Notes: generated by a model not told the origin, from the letters alone. Counted from the stretch's first letter, positions 34,958 to 44,976 are shown. The stretch: DNA of 64,000 nucleotides from Paracoccaceae bacterium (GCA_022824005.1 JAJEBG010000016.1:1-64000), one strand, 5' to 3'. A program made the numbers and translations.

Positions 34958-36262
34958 CTAGTCATGGCTCGTTTTAAGCTTGCGCTCAAGATACATGGAA
35001 TAGCGGGACATCGCGAAACAAAACACAAAAAATATCAACGCGACAAACACATAGAGTTCCCAAATAATGCCGTTCCAGTCGGCGTCAGCGCGAATCGAAT
35101 TGGTGAGGCCCAAAGGATCGAGAAGACCAATGATTGAAACCAAAGTGGTATCTTTGAACAATGCGATAAATGACGACACGATACCAGGTATCGAAACCTT
35201 TAAGGCTTGAGGGAGGACCACAAGTCGCATTGATTTCCAGTAATCAAGACCGAGCGCGTCGGCGGCTTCAAATTGCCCTCTTGGCAAAGACGCAAGACCT
35301 CCCCGCACAACCTCGGCAAGATAGGCCGCAGAAAATAAGGTCACCATAATAATGACCCGTAAGATCAAATCGAAATTGGTGCCGGGTGGCAAAAATATAT
35401 TCAATAAAGTCGACGCAACAAACAGCAGAGTAATGAGTGGAACCCCGCGAATAAATTCAATGAAGCCAATACAAATAGCCTTGACGATCAAGAGGTCCGA
35501 TTTACGACCCAACGCCAGAAGAATTCCGAGTGGCAATGAACTGACAATACCCGTCACGCCAATCGTCGTGGAAAGCATAAAACCACCAAAACGGGCACTT
35601 TCAACCGGTTCAAGCCATAGTCTCGGAAATATTGATTGCAGTAGTTCTGAAAGTGGCACGGCGGCAAAAATCCAATAGATGATAATGCCAAGAGTGGCCG
35701 TTATCAAACCTGTCAGAGTCCCAAAAGCGCGTGAGCTCGCGGCCATCAGAATGTAACCGATCGCAAATCCCAACAAAATGGAGATCATTGTCCACAGCGA
35801 ACCTCCCCATAATAACCAAATACCCAAAAGAGGGTACACGGCCGAGAATAGGAGCATTTTGCGGGGCAGAACGGGGTACAATATTGGGGCTATGGCAATC
35901 AACATCAGCACTAGCGCAAGATTAGGCCGCCAATAGGCATCACTCGGATAAAACCCGTACAACAGCTGCAGATAACGCTCGCGAATGACCGCCCAGCAAG
36001 CCCCGTGTGTGCCTTCACCATAAGCTTCGATAATGGCCGCTCGGCACTCATTCAATGATGTGGCCGTCCATGATGATTGGATGATCCAAGGCACCACCTC
36101 AATCACGACAAATCCGATGACAAAGACAGAAAGAAAAGTCAGAATTGAATTCAACCACGTGCTGAAAAGATTCTCTCTGGCCCAACCCACAAGACCCACA
36201 TGTCGGTTTGGCGCCGGCCGCGACGATAGCATTTCCTCTCTGACAAATGCCTCTGGTTTCAT
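34958..36262 (-). CDS. aapM: General L-amino acid ABC transporter, permease AapM
   Basis: 434-residue permease. It has a long N-terminal extension with membrane helices, as in Rhizobium AapM. The EAA loop is EAADALGLDYWKSMRLVVLPQA, the contact for the ATPase. Pairs with AapQ to form the channel. It starts one base after the aapQ stop codon. Confidence 0.93.
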   Translation of the reverse strand: MKPEAFVREEMLSSRPAPNRHVGLVGWARENLFSTWLNSILTFLSVFVIGFVVIEVVPWIIQSSWTATSLNECRAAIIEAYGEGTHGACWAVIRERYLQLLYGFYPSDAYWRPNLALVLMLIAIAPILYPVLPRKMLLFSAVYPLLGIWLLWGGSLWTMISILLGFAIGYILMAASSRAFGTLTGLITATLGIIIYWIFAAVPLSELLQSIFPRLWLEPVESARFGGFMLSTTIGVTGIVSSLPLGILLALGRKSDLLIVKAICIGFIEFIRGVPLITLLFVASTLLNIFLPPGTNFDLILRVIIMVTLFSAAYLAEVVRGGLASLPRGQFEAADALGLDYWKSMRLVVLPQALKVSIPGIVSSFIALFKDTTLVSIIGLLDPLGLTNSIRADADWNGIIWELYVFVALIFFVFCFAMSRYSMYLERKLKTSHD

Positions 36263-36263
36263 G

Positions 36264-37523
36264 TTATCGTTCTTTCAGCTTGACGCGACCATTATACCAG
36301 TTGAGAACCGCTGAGACGGAGAGCGAAATAAAGAGATAACAAAGCATCAGAAGCAGAATGGTTTCTAACTCGCGACCCGTTTGATTCAGCGTGATCCCAC
36401 CCAATGTGCCCGTCACATCCATGTAGCCGACCGCGATCGCTAGCGACGAGTTCTTGGTCAGATTGAGAAATTGTGAAATCAATGGCGGAATGATGATCCG
36501 CAGGGCTTGCGGCAAAATCACCAAACTCATCGTTAATCCGGGCCGAATTCCGAGCGAAAAAGCCGCTTCAGTTTGCCCTTTTGATACCGCCGAAATCCCA
36601 GCACGGACAATCTCGGCAATAAAAGCGGCGGTATAGAACGATAAGGCCAACCAAAGCGCAATCAATGAATTTCGCATATAGACGCCACCGGAAAAATTGA
36701 ATCCTTTCAAAACTGGATAGCCAAGATGGAAGCCGAGATAGTAGAGGACCACCAGCGGTGGGACAACAATCAAAGCGATTCGAAGCGGCCATGTCCTCGG
36801 CAATTTGCCGGTTTCACTCTGCACTCTCATGGCCCTTCGCCGGACCCGTCTCGCGGCAAAAATTCCCGCAAAAAGGACCAACAGCAGCAGCACAAGATCA
36901 ATCGAGATACCGAACCAACCAAATACCGAAAGATTGCCTAGACTATTGGAGAATAGAGGTTCGGGTACATAAATGCCGCGATTGGTTAGAGCCACAGAAT
37001 CGCCAAACATCATAGAGGCGGTGGCATCTTCACCACGAAAATCTCGGGGTTTTGGTAATGTCCCAATCAGGATAGCCATGAAAAAGACAATCCAAAGGAG
37101 CACCGGGACATTACGGAATACTTCTACATAGATGGTCATCAGTCGGGCGACCACCCAATTTTTTGATAATCTTAATACACCGATTACCACCCCGACGATG
37201 GTCGCAAGGGTACATCCTAGAACCGCCACAAGAAGCGTATTCAGCAGGCCGACGATTGAGGCTCTAAGATGCGATGATCTTGAGTCATACTCAATCAGCC
37301 TTTGGTTGATATCGTAACTCGATGGCTGATTAAGGAAAGAAAAATTCACATCTTTCCCAAGCGCATTGAGATTTTGAAGCGTATTGCTAATCAGCCAAGC
37401 AATCAACAACATGAACCCAATCAACGCCACAGTTTGAATGGTCATTGAACGGTACCGCTTATCATTGAGAAGCATACTTAGCCGAAATACCGGCGGCGCT
37501 TTCTCCCCTTCTTGAACCCTCAT
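36264..37523 (-). CDS. aapQ: General L-amino acid ABC transporter, permease AapQ
   Basis: 419-residue inner-membrane permease. The EAA loop is EAAFSLGIRPGLTMSLVILPQA. The central extra-long region (around LVLLLLVLFAGIFAARRVRRRAMR) is typical of AapQ. The ORF track uses a GTG at 37547; I chose the ATG at 37523, although neither has a strong ribosome-binding site. Separated from aapJ by a stem-loop terminator. Confidence 0.92.
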   Translation of the reverse strand: MRVQEGEKAPPVFRLSMLLNDKRYRSMTIQTVALIGFMLLIAWLISNTLQNLNALGKDVNFSFLNQPSSYDINQRLIEYDSRSSHLRASIVGLLNTLLVAVLGCTLATIVGVVIGVLRLSKNWVVARLMTIYVEVFRNVPVLLWIVFFMAILIGTLPKPRDFRGEDATASMMFGDSVALTNRGIYVPEPLFSNSLGNLSVFGWFGISIDLVLLLLVLFAGIFAARRVRRRAMRVQSETGKLPRTWPLRIALIVVPPLVVLYYLGFHLGYPVLKGFNFSGGVYMRNSLIALWLALSFYTAAFIAEIVRAGISAVSKGQTEAAFSLGIRPGLTMSLVILPQALRIIIPPLISQFLNLTKNSSLAIAVGYMDVTGTLGGITLNQTGRELETILLLMLCYLFISLSVSAVLNWYNGRVKLKER

Positions 37524-37554
37524 ACCGTCAGACCTGACATCACTCACTCAAATA

Positions 37555-37588
37555 TGAAAAAAGCTACCACAATTTCTTGTGGTAGCTT
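37555..37588 (-). terminator. Stem-loop between aapJ and aapQ
   Basis: A 12-bp perfect stem, AAGCTACCACAA/TTGTGGTAGCTT, with a four-base loop. On the minus strand it is followed by six T residues. It lies just after the aapJ stop codon and before aapQ, so partial termination would give more binding protein than permease, as is common in binding-protein operons. Confidence 0.85.
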
Positions 37589-37647
37589 CCTGATTGTTAA
37601 CCATGTCGCTCATCTCATGAGCCCTCTCGGCAATCCGAGAGCCGCTA

Positions 37648-38664
37648 TCACCGGAAGGGTGGCGCGTACAATAGACCACCTTCAGTGTAGAGGGCGTTTT
37701 CACCCCTTTGAAGCGCGATCGCTGTATCGGGTCCAATATGTCGGTCGAATATTTCGCCATAATTTCCCCGTGCCTCAATGGCATGGAGGGCCCAATCCGC
37801 CGACAGGCCGATCATGGCTCCATATTCACCTTCGGTGCCCAACAGGCGGGCCACTTCTGGATCATTGGTGGAACCCATCATCGATTTGGCATTGGCTTGC
37901 GTAATACCTTTCTCTTCAGCAATGATAAGAGCATTCAACACCCAACGGGCGATATCAGCCCATTGATCATCACCATGCCGCACCAACGGGCCTAAAGGTT
38001 CTTTGGAGATAATTTCCGGCAAGACAACGAGCGCATTGGGATCTTCGGCGGTCGCGCGAGTCGCGGCCAATCCTGAACGATCCGTCGTGTAGACATCGCA
38101 AGCCTCAGCAAAGAATTGCTCGCGTGCTTCGGCGTTCGTTTCAATCGGAACGGGTTCATAACTCATACCATTAGCACGGAAATAATCTGCAAGATTCAAC
38201 TCAGTGGTCGTGCCAGTTTGGATACAAACGGTGGCGCCGTCCAACTCAGTGGCTGAATTGATTCCGAGCGACTCGTGAGTCATAAAACCCTGACCATCGT
38301 AATAATTGATACCAACAAAGGTAAATTTTAGATCGACATCGCGCGAGAAGGTCCATGTGGTGTTGCGGGCCAAGACATCAATCTCACCAGACGCGAGGGC
38401 GGTAAAACGGGTCTTGCCAGTTGTGGGTGTAAATTTGACCGCGTCGGGGTCACCGAAGATCGCCGCCGCGAGGGCACGACAATAATCAACATCAAAGCCA
38501 TCCCACTTTCCGTCCGCGTCGGGGGCAGCAAAACCAACCAAACCGGTGTTCACACCGCATTGAATAAAGCCTTTGGCTTTGACATCATCAAGTGTTGCGG
38601 CAACTGACATACCGGCCGAGAGTCCCACAACGGTTGTTGCGGCAATCAGGCTCTTCAATCTCAT
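37648..38664 (-). CDS. aapJ: General L-amino acid ABC transporter, periplasmic binding protein AapJ
   Basis: 338-residue periplasmic receptor. A signal peptide spans residues 1-22 (ending GMSVA/A). The mature protein starts TLDDVKAKGFIQCGVNTGLVGFAAPDADG and has GFDVDYCRALAAAIFGD, typical of AapJ/BztA. It captures a broad range of L-amino acids for the AapQM channel. AAAGGAG lies 6 bases before the ATG. First gene of the operon. Confidence 0.95.
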   Translation of the reverse strand: MRLKSLIAATTVVGLSAGMSVAATLDDVKAKGFIQCGVNTGLVGFAAPDADGKWDGFDVDYCRALAAAIFGDPDAVKFTPTTGKTRFTALASGEIDVLARNTTWTFSRDVDLKFTFVGINYYDGQGFMTHESLGINSATELDGATVCIQTGTTTELNLADYFRANGMSYEPVPIETNAEAREQFFAEACDVYTTDRSGLAATRATAEDPNALVVLPEIISKEPLGPLVRHGDDQWADIARWVLNALIIAEEKGITQANAKSMMGSTNDPEVARLLGTEGEYGAMIGLSADWALHAIEARGNYGEIFDRHIGPDTAIALQRGENALYTEGGLLYAPPFR

Positions 38665-38741
38665 TTTTTTCTCCTTTGAAATATTGTGCTATGGCGAAAC
38701 CGATTGCATGGTATGTACCCCACGGCTTCGTCTCTGAAATG

Positions 38742-38770
38742 AAGTTAGCCAAACTTGTAAGATTCGTCAA
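38742..38770 (-). promoter_or_regulatory. Possible aapJ promoter
   Basis: The minus strand reads TTGACG, 17 bases, TAACTT about 80 bases before aapJ. The -35 box is good and the -10 box is weak. The 259-base gap to ATP12 otherwise holds nothing I recognise. Confidence 0.3.
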
Positions 38771-38923
38771 GTGAAACTTTTTTGACACAATGGTTTATTG
38801 CAATTTTTGAAAATATGAACTGGCTTCTTGAACCTGATCAAGATCATAGTCTGACTGCCTCTCAGAGCGATCTCTGAAGCCCTCACCTGTCCCCGTTCAA
38901 AAGAGTCGTCAATACGCATCAGT

Positions 38924-39670
38924 TTAGGATGTTTGAGCGCTTAAATCGACATTGTCTTCATGCAAAGCCACTTCAAACCGGCAAGCGTTGATGAATTTTT
39001 CCTTAAGATATTTTGACCTCTCATGCGCCTCTTGGTCTTGACCCCAATGCTCTATTTGCCAGTCTTCTTCAAGACGCGAGAGTTGCCATGCCAAATCTGG
39101 TTTGAGTCGGCCGTGCAACACCGCCAAGGCCAGCAAAAATGAACCGAGGAGAGTCACCATATCGATGAAAGCCGCCAGCGAGAAGACAGAGAGTCGATCC
39201 AAATATGTCCTAAAATTGATGAGACTCGCCGCCGGCTGGGGCAGCGGCATTACCCCTTCAATAGGCTTCAACGGCGCATGAAGTTCAGTCTCAACCCAGT
39301 CGAGTATGGGATCCCACGCTTTGCATTGTCGGACGGCTAGAGGTGAAGATTTTGGTGATCGATGGCAGAGGGTCTCGTGAGACGCATAATTCATAATTTG
39401 ATCTGTGGCCTCGTTTCGATGACTTGCAAGCCAATCCACCACGCCAAAGACGCGTCGTGTCATCGGCATGGCGTTCAACTCAATCTTGTCCTGAGGCTTA
39501 ATTTGGTCCCATTCCTCAGCGATCAGATGAGCCAATTCCCGCGTCGGCAACCGCAATCCTCTGCCAGATGGGCTGTTCAAGATTTGGTCATCCAAAAAGA
39601 TGACAAAGGCACCGTCGTCATAAGCCGGAGTGATGCGTTTCCAGAGTCGACGTTGATGAAACTCAACCAT
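38924..39670 (-). CDS. ATP12 family chaperone for F1-ATPase
   Basis: 248-residue ATP12-type protein, which in mitochondria chaperones the F1 alpha subunit. RLWKRITPAYDDGAFVIFLDDQILNSPSGRGLRLPT at the N terminus and AEEWDQIKPQDKIELNAMPMTR are the family hallmarks. Found in alphaproteobacteria and mitochondria, not in most other bacteria. One base after the pseudouridine synthase stop. The HAD-family gene often found in this cluster is absent. Confidence 0.85.
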   Translation of the reverse strand: MVEFHQRRLWKRITPAYDDGAFVIFLDDQILNSPSGRGLRLPTRELAHLIAEEWDQIKPQDKIELNAMPMTRRVFGVVDWLASHRNEATDQIMNYASHETLCHRSPKSSPLAVRQCKAWDPILDWVETELHAPLKPIEGVMPLPQPAASLINFRTYLDRLSVFSLAAFIDMVTLLGSFLLALAVLHGRLKPDLAWQLSRLEEDWQIEHWGQDQEAHERSKYLKEKFINACRFEVALHEDNVDLSAQTS

Positions 39671-39671
39671 C

Positions 39672-40628
39672 TCATCCTACCCAGTGATCACATTCGTGAC
39701 CTTCCTCGGGCCAACCCAGTTGTTTGAAAGTTTCGCTCATGAGTTGGGGAAGAGGGGCATCAATTGTCTGTGATGTGCCATAATGCGGATGGACAAAATT
39801 CAAACTTTTGGCGTGAAGCATGAGCCTATTTGGCACAATCCCGCCTGTCATTTTGGTCGAACCATAACGCCGGTCGCCGACGATTGGATGTCCGATTCCA
39901 CTCATGTGAATCCGCAACTGGTGTGTTCTTCCCGTTATCGGTTTGAGGGCCATCAATGCGAGATGCTCACCCACATTATCGATAACAGCGAATTCGGTGT
40001 GCGCTTGTTTGCCTCTGAAATGGAGGGCAAGGGAATCAGCCAATGCGCCCCTCTCATTGGTTTTGATTTGACCCTTTGAGGGACGTGGACAACCGTGCAC
40101 GAGTGCCAGATACAGTTTTGAAATTCTCCGCCCCCTAAATTCTTTAGCCAATTGTGCCGCCACCCGTCTTGTCCGAGCCAACAGCAGCAATCCTGACGTC
40201 TCTTTGTCGAGCCGGTGGACCAGTCTTGGTGGGCCATGCGACGTGGGAAATCTTATTGATGCCAACTGATCCAGAGAAGACGATTGGCCTGTCCCCCCTT
40301 GAACAGCGACTCCCGAGGGTTTGTTGAGGGCAATAATATAATCATCCTCAAACAGGGGATCCCCTCTAAGCCAATCAGGAATTTTGCGAGAGCGTGGCGA
40401 TTGGGCGGGCGGTTTAACTGTGATTGTGATTGGCAATGTTACCCTCTGCCCTTCTTGGATCCGGGCGGAAGGTTTGGCCCGTTCCTCATTAATCCTGATC
40501 TGACCTGTTCGACAGAGTTTTTCGATTCGTGATTGAGGCAAATGCTGAAAGGACTTGCGCAACCAACGATCCAAACGTTGCCCCGCGTCATCGTATTGGA
40601 TGACCCATTCTTCTCCCCGACTCGTCAT
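39672..40628 (-). CDS. RluC/RluD family 23S rRNA pseudouridine synthase
   Basis: 318-residue pseudouridine synthase. An S4-type RNA-binding domain (QRLDRWLRKSFQHLPQSRIEKLCRTGQIRIN) precedes the catalytic domain with the active-site Asp in RLVHRLDKETSGLLLL. The likely target is 23S rRNA, RluC or RluD positions. The ORF track extends the start to 40706 over crcB; the ATG at 40628, four bases after the crcB stop, fits the family. Confidence 0.92.
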   Translation of the reverse strand: MTSRGEEWVIQYDDAGQRLDRWLRKSFQHLPQSRIEKLCRTGQIRINEERAKPSARIQEGQRVTLPITITVKPPAQSPRSRKIPDWLRGDPLFEDDYIIALNKPSGVAVQGGTGQSSSLDQLASIRFPTSHGPPRLVHRLDKETSGLLLLARTRRVAAQLAKEFRGRRISKLYLALVHGCPRPSKGQIKTNERGALADSLALHFRGKQAHTEFAVIDNVGEHLALMALKPITGRTHQLRIHMSGIGHPIVGDRRYGSTKMTGGIVPNRLMLHAKSLNFVHPHYGTSQTIDAPLPQLMSETFKQLGWPEEGHECDHWVG

Positions 40629-40632
40629 TTCA

Positions 40633-41022
40633 TCAACTGAACAGCCATCGCACAAGGGCCATCCCCACGAGTAGAGCCACCAATGAAACCACCACCGTCG
40701 CCACAAGATATATCATCGCCTCACCGTGTCGACTCCCAAAGATGAGTTGGATCGTCTCAAGGGTAAATGCTGACATGGTTGTATAGCCCCCTAACAAACC
40801 AATCATAAAGAACGGAGAAGCCGACTTGGCCTGTTCCGGATTTTGAAGACTCAGAAAGGCGAAAGCCGCCCCCATCAATAGGCAGCCACTGGAGTTGACC
40901 ACCAAGGTCCCCCATGGAAAATGATTTGTTGGTAAAAGGCGATCAATCCAGACTCCGGTCAGATATCGCCCCACGGCACCAAGCGCGCCACCAACGGCGA
41001 TTTGCGCCAAGACCCAATACAT
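40633..41022 (-). CDS. crcB: Fluoride exporter CrcB/Fluc
   Basis: 129-residue four-helix fluoride channel. Conserved GGALGAVGRYLTG, NSSGCLLMGA and GLLGGYTTMSAFTLETI are present, including the Phe-box and polar track region. Single-gene Fluc, so it forms an antiparallel homodimer. I see no fluoride riboswitch in the 199 bases upstream. Confidence 0.94.
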   Translation of the reverse strand: MYWVLAQIAVGGALGAVGRYLTGVWIDRLLPTNHFPWGTLVVNSSGCLLMGAAFAFLSLQNPEQAKSASPFFMIGLLGGYTTMSAFTLETIQLIFGSRHGEAMIYLVATVVVSLVALLVGMALVRWLFS

Positions 41023-41221
41023 CTAGATGTCCTCAGTTAATCGTGAATGTGTAACCTTAAGCCAAGAACGTTCAATGATGAGGGAAAAATAACGCGGTTG
41101 GGACACGCTTCTCCCAATAAGATTCAATTTAATCAAGAACTGAGCCCCATTTCCTGATCGTTTATCACCCCCGATGGTCATGGAGTGCTACCCACAAGCG
41201 CGGCGATCTTTGGACAAAATA

Positions 41222-42541
41222 TCAGGATGATCTCTGACATCGTAATTTAGCGAAATAAGCGAGACGTTTTTTGAGATCACGTTCAAAACCTCTTTCAACA
41301 GGATCAAAGTAAGGGGGCCGGTTCGTTTTCGTCATGCGATCAGGAAAATAATTCTGCCCGGAAAAGGCATCGGGTTCGTCGTGATCATATCGATAGCCTT
41401 TCCCATAATCCATCTCTCGCATCAATCGGGTGGGCGCGTTGACAATATGACGGGGCGGTGGCAGTGAACCGGTGGATTTGGCCTCTCCCATGGCCGCATC
41501 AAAGGCACGATAAACGGCATTGGATTTTGGTGCCAAGGCCAGATAGATAATGGCTTGAGCCAGTGCCAACTCGCCTTCAGGAGTGCCCAATCTTTCGAAA
41601 CATTCCCATGCCGCCAAAGAGACTGACAGGGCTTGGGGATCGGACAATCCAATATCCTCAGTGGCCATCCTTGTCATTCGCCTCGCGATAATGCGCGGGT
41701 CTTCACCACCATCCAATAGCCTCGCCAACCAGTAGAGCGACGCGTCCGGGTCTGAACCTCGAACTGACTTGTGCAACGCGGACAGGAGATTGTAATGCCA
41801 GTCACCTGATTTATCGAATAGCGCCAACTTTTGAGCGAGGGTTGATGACAATTGGCTCGGTGTCAAAGGTCTTGGTGGATTTTGCCGCCAAATTTGTTCC
41901 GCAAAATTGATCAATGAGCGACCATCGCCATCGGCGAGTTCAAAAAGTTTCTGACGGGCCTCGTCGGTGATGGGTAATGTCTGGTTCATATGGGCTTCGG
42001 CGCGAGCCAAAATGGTGGCCAAACCCTTGCTGTTCAGGGGACGCAAGGTCAAGACTTGGGTTCGTGATAACAGAGCCGAGTTGAGTTCAAAGGATGGATT
42101 CTCGGTTGTTGCCCCAATCAATCTGATCGTTCCATCTTCAATAAACGGCAGAAAACTATCTTGCTGGCTGCGATTGAAGCGATGAATTTCATCAACAAAC
42201 AGTAAAGTAGAAACCTTATCTTGGTGCCTCTTGGCTTCATCAAAAATCTTCCGAAGTTCTTTGACCCCAGAAAAAACGGCGCTGGTTTGTATGAAGTTCA
42301 TATTTGAATTGGCCGCGAGCAACCTAGCCAAGGTGGTTTTTCCCACTCCGGGCGGCCCCCACAAAATCACCGAAGCCACCGTCTGAGCCTTGATTAAGCT
42401 CTCCAGCGGACCGCCATTTGACAAGAGATGATCCTGCCCGACAATATCATCAAACGAAGAAGGGCGAATGATATCCGCAAGTGGCCGATCATGGCCCCCA
42501 CTCTCGCCAAAGTCAAATCCTGATTTTACGGACTCTTGCAG
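41222..42541 (-). CDS. rarA: Replication-associated recombination protein A (RarA/MgsA), probable CTG start
   Basis: AAA+ ATPase acting at stalled replication forks. Walker A GPPGVGKTTLARLLA, Walker B LLFVDEIHRFNRSQQD and sensor ATTENPSFELNSALLSR are present. The track starts at a TTG (42424), which drops the conserved beginning HDRPLADIIRPSSFDDIVGQDHLLS. That beginning is open in the same frame up to a TAG at 42551-42553, with no ATG, GTG or TTG inside. The only near-cognate start is CTG at 42541, with AGGAA about 6 bases before it. From there the length is 439 aa, close to E. coli's 447. In a cluster with crcB and the RluC homologue. Confidence 0.88.
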   Translation of the reverse strand: MQESVKSGFDFGESGGHDRPLADIIRPSSFDDIVGQDHLLSNGGPLESLIKAQTVASVILWGPPGVGKTTLARLLAANSNMNFIQTSAVFSGVKELRKIFDEAKRHQDKVSTLLFVDEIHRFNRSQQDSFLPFIEDGTIRLIGATTENPSFELNSALLSRTQVLTLRPLNSKGLATILARAEAHMNQTLPITDEARQKLFELADGDGRSLINFAEQIWRQNPPRPLTPSQLSSTLAQKLALFDKSGDWHYNLLSALHKSVRGSDPDASLYWLARLLDGGEDPRIIARRMTRMATEDIGLSDPQALSVSLAAWECFERLGTPEGELALAQAIIYLALAPKSNAVYRAFDAAMGEAKSTGSLPPPRHIVNAPTRLMREMDYGKGYRYDHDEPDAFSGQNYFPDRMTKTNRPPYFDPVERGFERDLKKRLAYFAKLRCQRSS

Positions 42542-42614
42542 CTGCCATTCCTAGGACGGGCAAGGGTAGGAAGCGTTCACGAATCTCATTTTTGCCTTCT
42601 AAAAGCTATGAGGT

Positions 42615-43031
42615 CTACTCCTCGCTCGATTCTTCACTCACGCGAGCCAAGTCGGCCGCTCCTTTGGCATCCACATCCCGGTCAACCAGTTCAATCACCG
42701 CCATGGGGGCCGAGTCTCCATAGCGGAACCCCGCTTTCAGAACCCGAGTATAGCCACCTTTTCGATCCTGATATCGGGGGCCAAGAATATCAAACAGCTT
42801 TTTCACGTGCTTGTTTTGGTTCAAACGAGAAATGGCCCGCCGCCGAGCCGACAAGTCCCCTCGTTTTCCCAAAGTGATAAGTTTATCGACGATGGAACGC
42901 AATTCTTTGGCTTTCGGCAAGGTTGTCCGAATCTGTTCATGTTCAATCAGAGAACCGGCCATATTAGCAAACATGGCTTTGCGATGTTCGTGGGTCCGAT
43001 TGAGGCGACGATATCCACCTGAATGGCGCAT
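42615..43031 (-). CDS. rplQ: 50S ribosomal protein L17
   Basis: 138-residue L17. [24 protein letters not shown] is diagnostic. The start is moved from 43052 (TTG) to the ATG at 43031, with AGGAG upstream. The C-terminal tail is acidic (EESSEE). Last gene of the alpha operon, after rpoA. The divergence from the usual order is only in the following rarA gene. Confidence 0.96.
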   Translation of the reverse strand: MRHSGGYRRLNRTHEHRKAMFANMAGSLIEHEQIRTTLPKAKELRSIVDKLITLGKRGDLSARRRAISRLNQNKHVKKLFDILGPRYQDRKGGYTRVLKAGFRYGDSAPMAVIELVDRDVDAKGAADLARVSEESSEE

Positions 43032-43088
43032 GATCTCGTAACTCCTTTTCAATGAAGACGAAGAAACTAAACTTCGTTCAGAGTATCA

Positions 43089-44108
43089 TCAGTAGTTGCT
43101 CTCGTCATGTTTCTTCGAGAGTTCCTCAAGATTGTCGGGCGGCCAGTCGGGATTGTCCATACCCAGAGATAGTCCCAAATCGGCGAGAATTTTCTTAATC
43201 TCATTAAGAGATTTTCGACCGAAATTGGGAGTCTTCAGCATATCCGTCTCAGATTTGAGCACAAGGTCACCGATATAAACAATATTGTCATTCTTGAGAC
43301 AATTGGCGGCGCGGACCGAAAGTTCAAGTTCCTCAACTTTGTTGAAAAGTTCAGGATTTATCTCCTCAACCTTGGGTTCATCTTGAACCTTCTCTTCAGC
43401 GGGATCTTCAAAGTTAATGAAAGGCCTTAATTGGTCTTGGATGATGCGGGCCGCGAAAGCAAGAGCATCTTCGGGCTTGACCGAACCATCCGTATCGATT
43501 TCAAGAACTAATTTGTCATAATCAAGTTTATCGCCCTCACGAGCCGACTCAACCTTATAGGCGACCCGTTGAACAGGTGAAAAGATCGCATCAATGGGAA
43601 TCACTTCAGCGTCGCCCTCATGATCCTCTTGGGATTCGGCACTGACATAGCCCTTGCCGACATTCACGGTGAGTTCTGCATCAAATGATGCCCCTTCATC
43701 AAGGTGACAGATGATATGGTCGGGATTGAGGACTTCAATACCGTTGCTACACTGGATCGCGCTCGCACGAACGGCCCCCGCGTCTTTGGCTTTCAGATTT
43801 AACCTTTTCGGACCCGGAACCTCCATGCTCAGTTGGACATCTTTGAGATTGAGAACAATGTCCGTCACATCTTCCCGAATGCCCTTGATTGACATGAATT
43901 CGTGTACAACACGATCAATTCTCACCCCCGTGACCGCGGCCCCCTGCAAGGATGACATGAGAACCCGTCGCAACGCATTGCCTAGAGTGAGGCCGAATCC
44001 TCTTTCCAAAGGTTCAACCGTGATTTTCGCATGACGCGAAACATCGGCACCCGAATCGACATTCAGGGTCTTGGGCCTCATCAAGGCATCCCAGTTTTTT
44101 TGAATCAT
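43089..44108 (-). CDS. rpoA: RNA polymerase alpha subunit
   Basis: 339-residue alpha subunit. The N-terminal domain (1-235) with [19 protein letters not shown] drives dimerisation and RNA polymerase assembly. The C-terminal domain (about 260-325), [22 protein letters not shown], contacts UP elements and activators. The linker is Glu/Pro-rich. I used MIQKNW at 44108, preceded by GGAG, not the track start at 44159. Confidence 0.97.
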   Translation of the reverse strand: MIQKNWDALMRPKTLNVDSGADVSRHAKITVEPLERGFGLTLGNALRRVLMSSLQGAAVTGVRIDRVVHEFMSIKGIREDVTDIVLNLKDVQLSMEVPGPKRLNLKAKDAGAVRASAIQCSNGIEVLNPDHIICHLDEGASFDAELTVNVGKGYVSAESQEDHEGDAEVIPIDAIFSPVQRVAYKVESAREGDKLDYDKLVLEIDTDGSVKPEDALAFAARIIQDQLRPFINFEDPAEEKVQDEPKVEEINPELFNKVEELELSVRAANCLKNDNIVYIGDLVLKSETDMLKTPNFGRKSLNEIKKILADLGLSLGMDNPDWPPDNLEELSKKHDESNY

Positions 44109-44205
44109 TAGGTTTCTCCAACTCTGCAGAAGCTCCCGATTAATGCGGGAGACCGCCATTTCGGATTTTTTTGCCTCACGTTTGACGACAACTAGAATTT
44201 ATTCT

Positions 44206-44595
44206 CTACACACGACGTCGCTTGGGGGGTCGGCAACCATTGTGGGCAATAGGGGTCACATCGCGGATCGCGGTGATAGTAAAACCGGCGGCCGCTAGAG
44301 CGCGCAGGGCACTCTCTCGCCCTGAACCTGGTCCATGCACCACCACTTCTAGAGTCTTGACACCGTGTTCACTCGCTTTGCGTGCCACATCTTCGGCCGC
44401 GAGTTGGGCGGCGTAGGGAGTCGATTTCCGTGATCCTTTATAGCCCATAGTCCCCGCTGATGACCAAGCGATGGCATTGCCCTGAACATCAGAAATCAAG
44501 ATTTTTGTATTGTTGAAAGACGAACTGACATGGGCCACCCCAGCTGCGATATTCTTTTTGACTTTACGCCGTCCACGGCTTCTATCTGTGACCAA
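44206..44595 (-). CDS. rpsK: 30S ribosomal protein S11
   Basis: 129-residue S11 ([22 protein letters not shown] and [12 protein letters not shown]). The start codon is TTG, preceded by GTGGAGAGC at good spacing; no ATG is available nearby. It lies on the 30S platform near the mRNA exit. Between rpsM and rpoA as usual. Confidence 0.96.
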   Translation of the reverse strand: MVTDRSRGRRKVKKNIAAGVAHVSSSFNNTKILISDVQGNAIAWSSAGTMGYKGSRKSTPYAAQLAAEDVARKASEHGVKTLEVVVHGPGSGRESALRALAAAGFTITAIRDVTPIAHNGCRPPKRRRV

Positions 44596-44607
44596 TTTCG
44601 CTCTCCA

Positions 44608-44976
44608 CTATTTCTTCTTGCCAGCAATCGCTTTAGCCGGCCCTTTGCGAGTCCTAGCGTTGGTGTGGGTTCGTTGTCCTCGCGTCGGCAAACCCCGTCG
44701 GTGCCGAAGTCCTCTGTAACAACCTAAATCCATCATCCGTTTGATATTTAATTGAGTCTCGCGACGCAGAGACCCCTCGACGGTGTAATTTTGGTCAATA
44801 TGCTCCCTCAGTGACAGCAGTTCACTGTCGGTCAACTCGTTCAAACGACGACCGTGCCTGATATTGAGAGAATCGCATATGTTGCGAGCGGATGCGGGCC
44901 CGATTCCATAAATGCTCGTCAGCGCGATCGGTACACGCTTTTGCGTAGGAAGATTAACACCTTGAATTCGCGCCAA
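44608..44976 (-). CDS. rpsM: 30S ribosomal protein S13
   Basis: 122-residue S13, the head protein contacting tRNA and L5. The family start [18 protein letters not shown] is best explained by TTG at 44976, which has AAAGGA just upstream; the length then matches the family exactly. The track start at 45015 is also TTG. A 23-codon leader ORF with a strong ribosome-binding site overlaps this start. The C terminus ends [11 protein letters not shown]. Confidence 0.95.
   Translation of the reverse strand: MARIQGVNLPTQKRVPIALTSIYGIGPASARNICDSLNIRHGRRLNELTDSELLSLREHIDQNYTVEGSLRRETQLNIKRMMDLGCYRGLRHRRGLPTRGQRTHTNARTRKGPAKAIAGKKK

Noticed and set aside
41023-41221. Possible fluoride riboswitch upstream of crcB
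   Set aside because: The conserved crcB-motif pseudoknot sequence is not found on the minus strand.
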